Shown here: piece by piece, positions 57,053 to 64,000 of the stretch
How the letters are laid out: each line of letters opens with the position of its first letter
How positions within the stretch are numbered: position 1 is the first letter of the stretch
NCBI RefSeq assembly: GCF_004154955.1
Contig: NZ_CP011524.1
Coordinates: 2,790,001-2,854,000, forward strand
Reading direction: 5' to 3'
Length of the DNA stretch: 64,000 bases
From: Intestinimonas butyriciproducens
Lineage (GTDB): Bacteria; Bacillota; Clostridia; Oscillospirales; Oscillospiraceae
Program-made: the position numbers and the translations under genes
Notes under the pieces: model-generated
Told to the model about the DNA's origin: nothing
The model's database searches: none
Seen by the model: the letters and a program-made list of their open reading frames with translations, nothing else

Positions 57053-58396
57053 TTACTTTCGGTTGCTTCTGCGCCAGATCTTCATCTTCTCCGCCTCCTG
57101 GATCAGTTCCTCCCGGAAATCCGGGTGAGAAACGGAAATGATCCGCTCGGTCCTCTCCCAAGTGGAGCAACCCTTCAAGTTTACCATCCCATATTCCGTC
57201 ACCAGATGGTGGATGTTGGTCCTGGTGTCCGTCACAATGGACCCATGGCTGAGCATCGGTACGATGCGGGAATGGAGCAGCCCCTCCTTGTCCTGATAGG
57301 TAGAGGAGCAGCAGATAAAGCTCTTGCCTCCCTTGGAGAGGTAGGCGCCCAGCACAAAGTCCAGTTGTCCGCCAGCCCCGCTGATATGCTTGGTGCCGGA
57401 GGACTCCGCATTCACCTGCCCGAACAGGTCTACATCCACCGCATTATTGATGGAGATGAAGTTGTCCAGTTGGGAGATCACTCTCACGTCGTTGGTGTAA
57501 TCCACCGGGGAGGCCATACAGGACGGATTGTTGTTTAAGTACTCATACAGCTTCTTTGTGCCCGCGCCAAAGGCATAGGCCTGACGGCCCCGGTCCACAT
57601 TCTTTTTCATACCGGTGATCTTTCCCGCGCGGGCAATATCTACAAAGGCGTCCACATACATCTCCGTGTGAACACCCAGATCTTTCAGATCTGACTGGGC
57701 GATCATGCTTCCCACCGCGTTCGGCATCCCCCCGATGCCCAATTGGAGGCACGCCCCGTTGGGGATCTCCGGCACGATCAGCTCCGCCACGGCTTTCTCC
57801 ACCTCAGTGGCGGGTCCGCCCGCACCCAGTTCCGGCATGGGCGGGTTCTCCCCCTCCACGATGTGGGTCACCTGGCTGATATGGACCGCCTCCTGGCTTC
57901 CCCCCAGGCACCGTGGCATGTTCCGATTTACCTCCACGATAATGACTTCCGCCACATCGCACAGCGCCGCCATATGGGATGCATTGGGCCCGAAATTGAA
58001 GAATCCGTGCTCATCCATGGGTGCCACCTGGAACATGGCCACGTGGACGGGCGCCAGATGTTCCCGGTAATAGCGGGGCAGCTCAGAATAGCGCAGGGGA
58101 ATATAATAGGTCCCTCCCTCGGCGATCATCTTCCGCTCCACGCCGGACATATGCCACGAGTTCCAGGTAAAGTGCTCCGGCGCGTCCGGCACCGACATGA
58201 TGGCGGGCCGGTGAAAGATGATGCCGCCCCGCACCTTCACATCGTGCAGCTCTTCATACCGGGCAGCCAGCGCCCGATCCAGAGCCTCGGGCGTCCCGGT
58301 GCACCAGCCGTAGTCCACCCAGTCCCCCGACCGCACCTCTTTGACGGCCTCCGCCGCCGTGGTCAATTTCTGCCGGTAAAGTTCCGTTTGCTCCAT
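57053..58396 (-). CDS. Acyl-CoA:acetate CoA-transferase, probably butyryl-CoA:acetate CoA-transferase
   Basis: 447 residues, the length of clostridial But and 4-hydroxybutyrate CoA-transferase. Family I fused-subunit features: [20 protein letters not shown], the catalytic Glu in [20 protein letters not shown], and [17 protein letters not shown]. The motif [13 protein letters not shown] is shared by both But and AbfT, so I cannot separate them; butyrate release is favoured by the surrounding acetoacetyl-CoA genes. GGGAGGCACGACT precedes the ATG at 58396. Own promoter and terminator, so it can be expressed independently of the island. Confidence 0.88.
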   Translation of the reverse strand: MEQTELYRQKLTTAAEAVKEVRSGDWVDYGWCTGTPEALDRALAARYEELHDVKVRGGIIFHRPAIMSVPDAPEHFTWNSWHMSGVERKMIAEGGTYYIPLRYSELPRYYREHLAPVHVAMFQVAPMDEHGFFNFGPNASHMAALCDVAEVIIVEVNRNMPRCLGGSQEAVHISQVTHIVEGENPPMPELGAGGPATEVEKAVAELIVPEIPNGACLQLGIGGMPNAVGSMIAQSDLKDLGVHTEMYVDAFVDIARAGKITGMKKNVDRGRQAYAFGAGTKKLYEYLNNNPSCMASPVDYTNDVRVISQLDNFISINNAVDVDLFGQVNAESSGTKHISGAGGQLDFVLGAYLSKGGKSFICCSSTYQDKEGLLHSRIVPMLSHGSIVTDTRTNIHHLVTEYGMVNLKGCSTWERTERIISVSHPDFREELIQEAEKMKIWRRSNRK

Positions 58397-58474
58397 AGTC
58401 GTGCCTCCCATTTCCAATTCCTATATCTGCCTGGGGCGGCAATTCCCAAACCGCCCTGAGCATATATTGTATTT

Positions 58475-58503
58475 ATTTTAGCATCCGAGGAAAATGGTGG
58501 CAA
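58475..58503 (-). promoter_or_regulatory. Promoter of the CoA-transferase gene
   Basis: Minus strand TTGCCA (58498-58503), 17 bases, TAAAAT (58475-58480). Confidence 0.72.
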
Positions 58504-58561
58504 GAAAAAGTTTTGTGCTTAACAAATATTGGAGCAAATACAGCACAAAATCGCTCAATAT

Positions 58562-59743
58562 CTACTCTTTCCTCAGCAAGTGCAAGCACTTGCCCCCCGC
58601 CCTGAGCAGTGGGTTCCCCCCCGCCGCCGTCTTGAAGCGCTGGGAGAGCGTCGGCTCCAAGCACCGCCGGGCGATCTCCTCCAGGCCGTTTCCACGGTAG
58701 GCCCGCCAGAACATTTTCCGCCGGGGAGCAGCCGGGCTGGGGCGGAGCGCCGCCCGATTATAGGTCACCGCGGCCACAGGGTCCACCTCTGTTACGGCGG
58801 CGCGCTCCCGCAGCGCCTCCAATGCCGCCGCCCCTTTTTCCGTATGGACCAGGGCCAGGGTGGTCCCCTGACGCTCCAGGGCCTCCGGACAGATCTGCTT
58901 CACCCCCCAGAAGTCGGCCAGCGTGATGTCGCTGGGGCGGGACAGGCCCTTGAACGGACACTGGTGGCAGGAGGGCCGGCAGATCAGCCCGCCCAGGAAC
59001 GCCTGCATATAGGGATTGTCCTTTCCCGGCATCACAGCGGCCTCCCCGTCGGTGAATTCCACGCGGAATTGATACCGTGTCCAACCCTCCGCCTTGTGGC
59101 GGAAGCATACGGAGGCGGCCCGCCCGCCGTGCGCACGCTCCAGCTCGGACAGATAGGCCCGCCAGACCCGGGGCGAGGGCACACTGTGGCAGATCAGGTC
59201 CTGACAGAGAAGCCCCTCATAGTCCCGCGCCAGATAGGCCCGCAGACCGGCGATCTGGCAGGGGGTCCCTGTGAACAGCACCGGCGTCCCCCGCTCCAGC
59301 AGCGCCTTGGTCTGACGATAGACGTCCCCCACGGCGCTCTGGGGATACTTGGAGCCCTGAAACCGTTCCAGCTCCGCCATATTCTCTATCCGGTCGTGGT
59401 ACACCAGGAAGGCCTCGTCAAAGACCGCGCCGAATACCACCCCTCCGCGCTCCAGCATGCTCTGCGCCAGCAGGGCGGAGCCTCCGCCGGAGGCGCTCCC
59501 CTCCAGCAGTTCCCGGTCCAGGGCGTGCAGGGCGTAGGCCTTCGGTACGTCCCCCTCCACCGGGACCGACCGCGCAGCCGGACAAACCCGTCGGCACAGA
59601 CCGCAGTCGGTACAGGCTGCGGCATCTATTTTGGGGTACAGAAACCCCTCTTCATCCGGCTCCATGGAGATACAGCCGGCAGGACAGCCATTCGCACAGG
59701 CCCAGCAGCCCGTGCACCGCTCCTTTTCCACTGGCGCTTGCAT
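58562..59743 (-). CDS. Coenzyme F420 hydrogenase/dehydrogenase beta-subunit-like protein (FrhB/FdhB family) with two [4Fe-4S] motifs
   Basis: 393 residues. The N-terminus is a double-cluster ferredoxin: CTGCWACANGCP and CTDCGLCRRVCP. The FrhB/FdhB-type flavin region follows (GSASGGGSALLAQSMLE, GTPCQIAGLRAYL, CQDLICHSVPSPRVW, CHQCPF, DITLADFWG). Such proteins are common in polysaccharide clusters of gut Firmicutes, next to pyruvyltransferases, where they are thought to reduce a sugar or its carrier-linked precursor; F420 itself is not expected here. GAGGGAAG precedes the ATG, which lies one base past the flippase stop. Confidence 0.88.
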   Translation of the reverse strand: MQAPVEKERCTGCWACANGCPAGCISMEPDEEGFLYPKIDAAACTDCGLCRRVCPAARSVPVEGDVPKAYALHALDRELLEGSASGGGSALLAQSMLERGGVVFGAVFDEAFLVYHDRIENMAELERFQGSKYPQSAVGDVYRQTKALLERGTPVLFTGTPCQIAGLRAYLARDYEGLLCQDLICHSVPSPRVWRAYLSELERAHGGRAASVCFRHKAEGWTRYQFRVEFTDGEAAVMPGKDNPYMQAFLGGLICRPSCHQCPFKGLSRPSDITLADFWGVKQICPEALERQGTTLALVHTEKGAAALEALRERAAVTEVDPVAAVTYNRAALRPSPAAPRRKMFWRAYRGNGLEEIARRCLEPTLSQRFKTAAGGNPLLRAGGKCLHLLRKE

Positions 59744-59744
59744 A

Positions 59745-61271
59745 TCAGTCTTCCCTCTTTCTCCGTCTCAACAGTTTTTTCAGCACGCCGATGCAGAGCT
59801 CCCGCTCGTAGCGGTCCATCATAAAGGCATATGCCGCGGGCAAATAGAGCAGCGTATAGATCGCTGCTCCTGTGAAAAAACGGGGCCAACTGTCCAGCGC
59901 CGCATGGTCGGCCGTCCAAAGTCCCGCCGCCAGAAAGACAATCACAGTGGGGCACATCCTCCCAATATTCTTCCAAAAACGGGAGATATTCAGCCCGATG
60001 CGCCGGGCATAATACCAGTTCATGATCAGTACATTTCCAAGCAGGTAGGCAAGGCAGGTGGCCGCCGCAGCCCCGATCATGCCGTATCGCTCCACCCAGC
60101 AGAAGGTCAGCGCCACGTTCAAGAGCGCAATGATCAGATAGACCACCGACCGAAAGCGGTGGCGGTTCATGGCGTACAAAATATTCAGCCCGGTGTTTTG
60201 AATGAGGGGCACCGTCACCGGCAGCATGGTCAGCAGCGCCACCGGATAGGCCTCTTCATATCCCACTCCCACCCACAAGGCAAGGAATTGCCGGCCGAAA
60301 ACCACAAAGGCCGATACGATGAAGGAGACCACAAGGAATTGCAGCCGCCCCACTTTGATAAAGAGGTCCGAGAACTCTTCCGATGGGGTCTCCCGGGTGA
60401 CCATACTGGTGATCCGCGGCATCAGAACGCCGCTGATGGCTGTGGAGAGGTTCGTCACATAAGAATTGAAGCTGGCGCCCACATTATAAATGGTTACCGC
60501 AGCCGCGCCCACCGCCCAGCCGATGATGAGCTTATCCGTCGCCCAGTAGAGGATGTCCACCATGCTGCCGAGGAAAGCAAACGCGGAAAATACAAAGATC
60601 TCCCGCAGAAGACCGGGGCAGCGCCACCCGAACCGGGGCCGGATGTTCAGGCGGCACACCGCATAAATGGTATAGGCCGCGTAAGAGATCAGATTGAGCA
60701 GGGTTCCCGCGGCCACCAGGCCCACAGAGGCAAATCCTCCGTACAGCATGGCCAGATTCAGGCATGGCGCCGCCACCGTGGAGAGGATATTGATCAGGCG
60801 GTTGAAGAGGTACCGCTCGTGGACCACCGTAAGGGAGGAGAACACGCTGAACGGCAGGAACACTGCGGTGTTCGCCGTCATCAGCCGCACCAATATTTTG
60901 AGCTTGTCCACTTCCGCCGCCGACAGAGACCGGCTGTAGCCCTCCAGATGGCCTGAGACCAGCATTCCGGCCAGAAGAATCAACAGGGCGATGCCGCCGT
61001 AGAGCTTAAGGAAAAGGCCCGCCATCCCCTCCTCCCCTTCCCTGTCTCCCCGGGCCCGGTAAAGGGAAAGGTAACGGATAATGGCGCTTCCGATCCCAAA
61101 ATTCAGAAGGCCGATGTACCCCATGACCGAATTGGCGATGCCGTAGAGCCCGTATTCCGACTGGCCCAGCAGCTCCAGCATCACCGGCGTATAAAAAAAT
61201 GGAATCAGATTTCCAATCAGCAGATTCACATAGGACAGGATTACGCCGGCCTTCAGTTCATTCCTTGCCAT
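59745..61271 (-). CDS. Polysaccharide flippase (Wzx / MOP superfamily)
   Basis: 508 residues with 12-14 membrane segments. MOP-type opening (KAGVILSYVNLLIGNLIPFFYTPVML, LLGQSEYGLYGIANSVMGYI) and a basic tail (MDRYERELCIGVLKKLLRRR). It would move undecaprenyl-linked repeat units across the membrane. It lies 12 bases from the upstream glycosyltransferase gene and 1 base from the FrhB-like gene, one operon. The binding site GCGGAGC is modest. Confidence 0.9.
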   Translation of the reverse strand: MARNELKAGVILSYVNLLIGNLIPFFYTPVMLELLGQSEYGLYGIANSVMGYIGLLNFGIGSAIIRYLSLYRARGDREGEEGMAGLFLKLYGGIALLILLAGMLVSGHLEGYSRSLSAAEVDKLKILVRLMTANTAVFLPFSVFSSLTVVHERYLFNRLINILSTVAAPCLNLAMLYGGFASVGLVAAGTLLNLISYAAYTIYAVCRLNIRPRFGWRCPGLLREIFVFSAFAFLGSMVDILYWATDKLIIGWAVGAAAVTIYNVGASFNSYVTNLSTAISGVLMPRITSMVTRETPSEEFSDLFIKVGRLQFLVVSFIVSAFVVFGRQFLALWVGVGYEEAYPVALLTMLPVTVPLIQNTGLNILYAMNRHRFRSVVYLIIALLNVALTFCWVERYGMIGAAAATCLAYLLGNVLIMNWYYARRIGLNISRFWKNIGRMCPTVIVFLAAGLWTADHAALDSWPRFFTGAAIYTLLYLPAAYAFMMDRYERELCIGVLKKLLRRRKRED

Positions 61272-61283
61272 TCGGCGCTCCGC

Positions 61284-62237
61284 TCAACGCTTGGAGGCGG
61301 AGTTTTTGGCCAGCCGCTCGCGCAGTCCTTCCCGACCCTTTTGCCATCTCGCCTTATTCCAGAGCTGCCGGTTCCGGCAGATCGTATAGAGCCGCTCTAT
61401 GCTGTACTCCGTGCTCACAAATTTGTCCGGGATGATATAGCAGGCGTCTTCCGTCAGCGCCTCCTGCTCCATGTTTCGCTTCGGAAAATGGAGATACAGG
61501 ACCTCTTTATTTTTCCAGTATGAGCCTTTTTTCCACATCAGGAAGGCCCGCCCCCGGTCCCAGCAGCCCATACAGTTTTCCTTCCCGTAGGACCACCGCT
61601 GTTTTTCCGGCTGGAACACTGCGGTTCGAAAATAGCTGTCGTCCGGGGAGATATCCGCGATACAGTCCAGGTCGCAGGTGGGCTTCCCCGCCTGGCGGAA
61701 CAGGTCGCGGATTCCCGGCGCGCCCCACTCGTCAAACATACAGTTTTCTTCCGTCGTAAAGATCCGGCGGTATGGCTCCTCCTCCCCCGCCGCAGCGGTA
61801 AACAACAGATTGATTTCCGGCGTGTTTCTGTACAGGGAAAAGTGTCCCATCCGGCCAATCTGATCGTACCGGCTGAGCATATCCTCCGTTATGAACACGC
61901 CGATGTCTCCAAACATCATATCCACGTCGCAGCAGCCCCAGAAATCATAGCCCCGCAGCTCCTCTTCCAACAGGAATCCATAGGCGGGTCTGTAATCACG
62001 CAGCTTATAAGGCCGTTCCAGCGACAATGGGAAGGAAAACTTTGTTTGGAAACGCGCTCTGAGCGCGTCAAAGCTCATCACGACACAGTGTACATTTTCG
62101 GGGTATGGAAGGGGCCTGTCATCGTCTGTGAGCAGCAGCCAATCCACATCCGGGTTATAGGCACAGGAGAGCAGGAAGAAATTAAACGATTGGGGGAGTT
62201 TCCCAAAATACGGGACAACCATACAGATCTTTTTCAT
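61284..62237 (-). CDS. DUF6625-like glycosyltransferase
   Basis: 317 residues, no membrane segment. It starts MKKICMVVPYFGKLPQSFNF, has WLLLTDDDRPLPYP and the metal-binding D-x-D as GCCDVDMMFGD; later ENCMFDEWG and YLHFPKRNM. This corresponds to the DUF6625 group of GT-A-like enzymes found in bacterial glycan clusters. Donor and acceptor are unknown. GGAAAGGA precedes the ATG. A 107-base gap separates it from the pyruvyltransferase-like gene. Confidence 0.8.
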   Translation of the reverse strand: MKKICMVVPYFGKLPQSFNFFLLSCAYNPDVDWLLLTDDDRPLPYPENVHCVVMSFDALRARFQTKFSFPLSLERPYKLRDYRPAYGFLLEEELRGYDFWGCCDVDMMFGDIGVFITEDMLSRYDQIGRMGHFSLYRNTPEINLLFTAAAGEEEPYRRIFTTEENCMFDEWGAPGIRDLFRQAGKPTCDLDCIADISPDDSYFRTAVFQPEKQRWSYGKENCMGCWDRGRAFLMWKKGSYWKNKEVLYLHFPKRNMEQEALTEDACYIIPDKFVSTEYSIERLYTICRNRQLWNKARWQKGREGLRERLAKNSASKR

Positions 62238-62344
62238 ATTTTTGTATCCTTTCCAGCCGCCTTGCGCGCTGCATCAGTCTCATCCCTTACTTCCAACGCC
62301 GGAGCCGGCACCCCGGCAAGCCACGGGCCCACCATTCGCCCACG

Positions 62345-63505
62345 TCAGGACATATCAGCCAGCCTGCACAGGGCATGGACGGCGGAAAAACTCCGGGCCC
62401 GGTATTCCGGCATCGTCTCCTGGAGCCGGATGCGTATCGCCTCCTCATGCTCCAGCATCCAGCGGAAGGCCCGCGCCAAATCATCCCTCCGCTCCATGCC
62501 TTGGACCGGTACCACATAGTGCTCCTCTGTGCCGAAAAGATCCCGGGCAATCCCTCTGGCCTTTACCGAATAGCCTGCCGCCAGCGTAGGCACGCAGGAG
62601 GAGTAGGCCGCGATGGTGGCATGCGTCCGCGCACCCACAAAGAAGCGGCACCGTCCGATGAAGCCCTTGAGCTCCATACAGTTGTGGTCCCCTACCAGCA
62701 GGACGCGGCCCGTGCCGCGGAACCGGTCGTACAGCGTCAGAAGACTCGCGCGGTCCTCATTTCCGCTTTTCTCCACATGCGGGATCAGCGCCACCTGCAT
62801 CCCGGTCTCGTTCAGGATCAGCGCCACCAGTGCGGCATAATTTTCCACCACCAGATCGCCGCTCCCGTAACCCGCGGCAAGGGGGCTCACATTGATCCCT
62901 ACGGTGTTCCCCGGCGAAAAGCCCTCCGGCAGAGGAAGGTCCACCCGGTCCAGTTGGAAGGCCGGGTCAGCGCAGAGGACCACGTTTTCTCTGATCCCCG
63001 CCTCCAGAAGCCCCTGATAGGTGATGGACTCCCGGGCCGTAATGAGATCATATCCCCTCATATCCTCCGCTATGGCCGGGTTCTGGAGCAGGGAAGGTTC
63101 TACCGAGCAGCCCCACAGGACCGTTTTCGCACCCCGCCGTTGGAGTTCCCGCCGGTAGATGCCGAGGATGTCCGTGCCGCCATAACAGTAATTGTCCCCG
63201 CCGATGGAGAGACAGATATCGCCCGGATGGACCGACTGGAAAAAATCCTGATGCGCGAGGCGGATATATACGGCGTCGTCGTGGCGGAGCTTAAAATGCA
63301 CCGCGTGCCGCAGGCGCTCCACCGCGCCCAACTGCCGCGGTGTATCCGGCAGGAGTGTGACGGCCTCCTCCACACCGTACCGCCGGTCCTCTTCCGGCGC
63401 GGTCGTCGCCAGCACCGCCGGGGACTCCAGCATCTTGACCGTGGCGCGCACAATGGCTTCACAGCCGTGGTTTCCGCTGCCACCATGGGCGTACAGCCTG
63501 ACCAT
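62345..63505 (-). CDS. Polysaccharide pyruvyltransferase family protein
   Basis: 386 residues. Family features: MVRLYAHGGSGNHGCEAIVRA at the start, LSIGGDNYCYGG, GCSVEPSL, DLITARESITYQGL, ADPAFQLD, GINVSPLA and the late FVGARTHATIAAYSS. These transfer pyruvate to sugars as ketals, although some homologues use other donors. The start at 63505 is set by GGAGGGGG eight bases upstream; the longer frame begins inside that binding site. Confidence 0.88.
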   Translation of the reverse strand: MVRLYAHGGSGNHGCEAIVRATVKMLESPAVLATTAPEEDRRYGVEEAVTLLPDTPRQLGAVERLRHAVHFKLRHDDAVYIRLAHQDFFQSVHPGDICLSIGGDNYCYGGTDILGIYRRELQRRGAKTVLWGCSVEPSLLQNPAIAEDMRGYDLITARESITYQGLLEAGIRENVVLCADPAFQLDRVDLPLPEGFSPGNTVGINVSPLAAGYGSGDLVVENYAALVALILNETGMQVALIPHVEKSGNEDRASLLTLYDRFRGTGRVLLVGDHNCMELKGFIGRCRFFVGARTHATIAAYSSCVPTLAAGYSVKARGIARDLFGTEEHYVVPVQGMERRDDLARAFRWMLEHEEAIRIRLQETMPEYRARSFSAVHALCRLADMS

Positions 63506-63526
63506 ATGATAGTCCCCCTCCATATG

Positions 63527-64000
63527 CTAAATATTTATAGGTCGATTGAGTTTATCCCAACGGTCCAGCCAGTGGTCTATCGTGCGGGAAAACAGTTTTT
63601 TTCTGCATACTGCAATCCCAGTACACAGAATAAAAATTACAACGATCGAGAGGAAAAGATGCGGAATGATCCATAATGAAGTCCAAAACGCACTACACCG
63701 GAGTAACCATTCAAACAGGAGGGCGCATGAGTTCAAATCACTATGGAGAAAATAAACATCAAATACATATTTCGATAACTCATTGATCCCCAAACTTTTT
63801 AAATCAATTTGTAAAAACAAAAGAAATATTACGACTGCGGCAACAATGTTGTTTATATATGCATACGAGAAAGGATTTATAAAATAGCTCGCAGCAAATG
63901 CACCTAATATACATATGATATATAAGGAAATTGCCCTCCCCTTGGTAATTGTTTTTATTGTCCTGCTATCTTTCCCCCAAAGACGGATATACCCGCCTAT
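63527..64000 (-). CDS. Acyltransferase family membrane protein (Acyltransf_3-like), 3' part
   Basis: The frame is open from the right edge of the window to TAG at 63527, giving the last ~157 residues. Visible are hydrophobic helices (ISLYIICILGAFAASYFINP, NNIVAAVVIFLLFLQI, SLWIIPHLFLSIVVIFILCT) and a final basic tail, as at the C-terminus of acyltransferase-3 proteins that O-acetylate or succinylate surface sugars; GINELSKYVFDVYFLHS resembles the conserved segment before the last helices. It is clearly more AT-rich than the downstream genes. The first half lies outside, so family assignment is moderate. Confidence 0.65.
   Translation of the reverse strand: MGGYIRLWGKDSRTIKTITKGRAISLYIICILGAFAASYFINPFSYAYINNIVAAVVIFLLFLQIDLKSLGINELSKYVFDVYFLHSDLNSCALLFEWLLRCSAFWTSLWIIPHLFLSIVVIFILCTGIAVCRKKLFSRTIDHWLDRWDKLNRPINI

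Overview
The window reads as the chromosome of a GC-rich anaerobic Firmicute, most likely a butyrate-forming member of the Oscillospiraceae (Flavonifractor, Lawsonibacter, Intestinimonas or a relative). The support is a CIRCE-controlled hrcA-grpE-dnaK-dnaJ operon, a T-box leader on thrS, strong AGGAGG-type ribosome binding sites, SLH surface proteins, clostridial small protein families (DUF6514-like, XpaC, VanW, CPBP) and a butyrate-type CoA-transferase. The genus is an inference; no rRNA is present.

Layout. 1-10 kb: the 5' part of a D,D-carboxypeptidase, a GNAT acetyltransferase, the heat-shock operon, a protein-mannosyltransferase-like membrane enzyme, a PHP phosphoesterase and rpiB. 10-20.7 kb: envelope and housekeeping genes (C39-like lipoprotein, XpaC-like protein, VanW protein, DUF2461 protein, polysaccharide deacetylase, CPBP protease, thrS with T-box leader). 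20.8-28.8 kb: two giant tandem paralogous exported proteins, each joining a 5'-nucleotidase, three SLH repeats in the middle and an alpha/beta hydrolase; the first also carries a tyrosine-phosphatase domain. 28.9-34 kb: prfB, tRNA-Leu(UAA) and initiator tRNA-fMet, then a patch of small regulators: a DUF6514-like protein, a LytTR response regulator broken by two in-frame TAG codons, a membrane-tethered XRE protein, an HTH protein fused to a DUF6514-like domain, and an AT-rich TraX-like membrane gene.

34-58.4 kb is a large catabolic island around beta-keto acid cleavage enzymes (BKACE, DUF849; three copies). Operon A (35.2-41.0 kb, beside a divergent LysR) encodes a PF04199-type cyclase/hydrolase, a complete tripartite tricarboxylate-type transporter (TTT), a nitroreductase and BKACE-1. 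A sigma-54 activator and a thiolase run leftward. Operon B (44.8-47.9 kb) is a second TTT behind a very good -24/-12 promoter with two upstream repeats. Operon C (48.0-52.7 kb) encodes a two-subunit 3-oxoacid CoA-transferase, a sodium:solute symporter, BKACE-2 (almost identical to BKACE-1) and a 3-hydroxyacyl-CoA dehydrogenase. Leftward lie a VOC protein, an AtoE-type fatty-acid transporter and BKACE-3, then a second LysR and a butyryl-CoA:acetate CoA-transferase-like enzyme. The inferred logic is: import an organic acid, open or reduce it, split the beta-keto acid with acetyl-CoA to give acetoacetate plus a new acyl-CoA, activate acetoacetate by CoA transfer, and reduce it toward butyryl-CoA and butyrate. 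The substrate is unknown.

58.5-64 kb is the distal part of a surface polysaccharide cluster: an FrhB-type iron-sulfur protein, a flippase, a DUF6625-like glycosyltransferase, a pyruvyltransferase-like protein and the 3' end of an acyltransferase that runs off the window.
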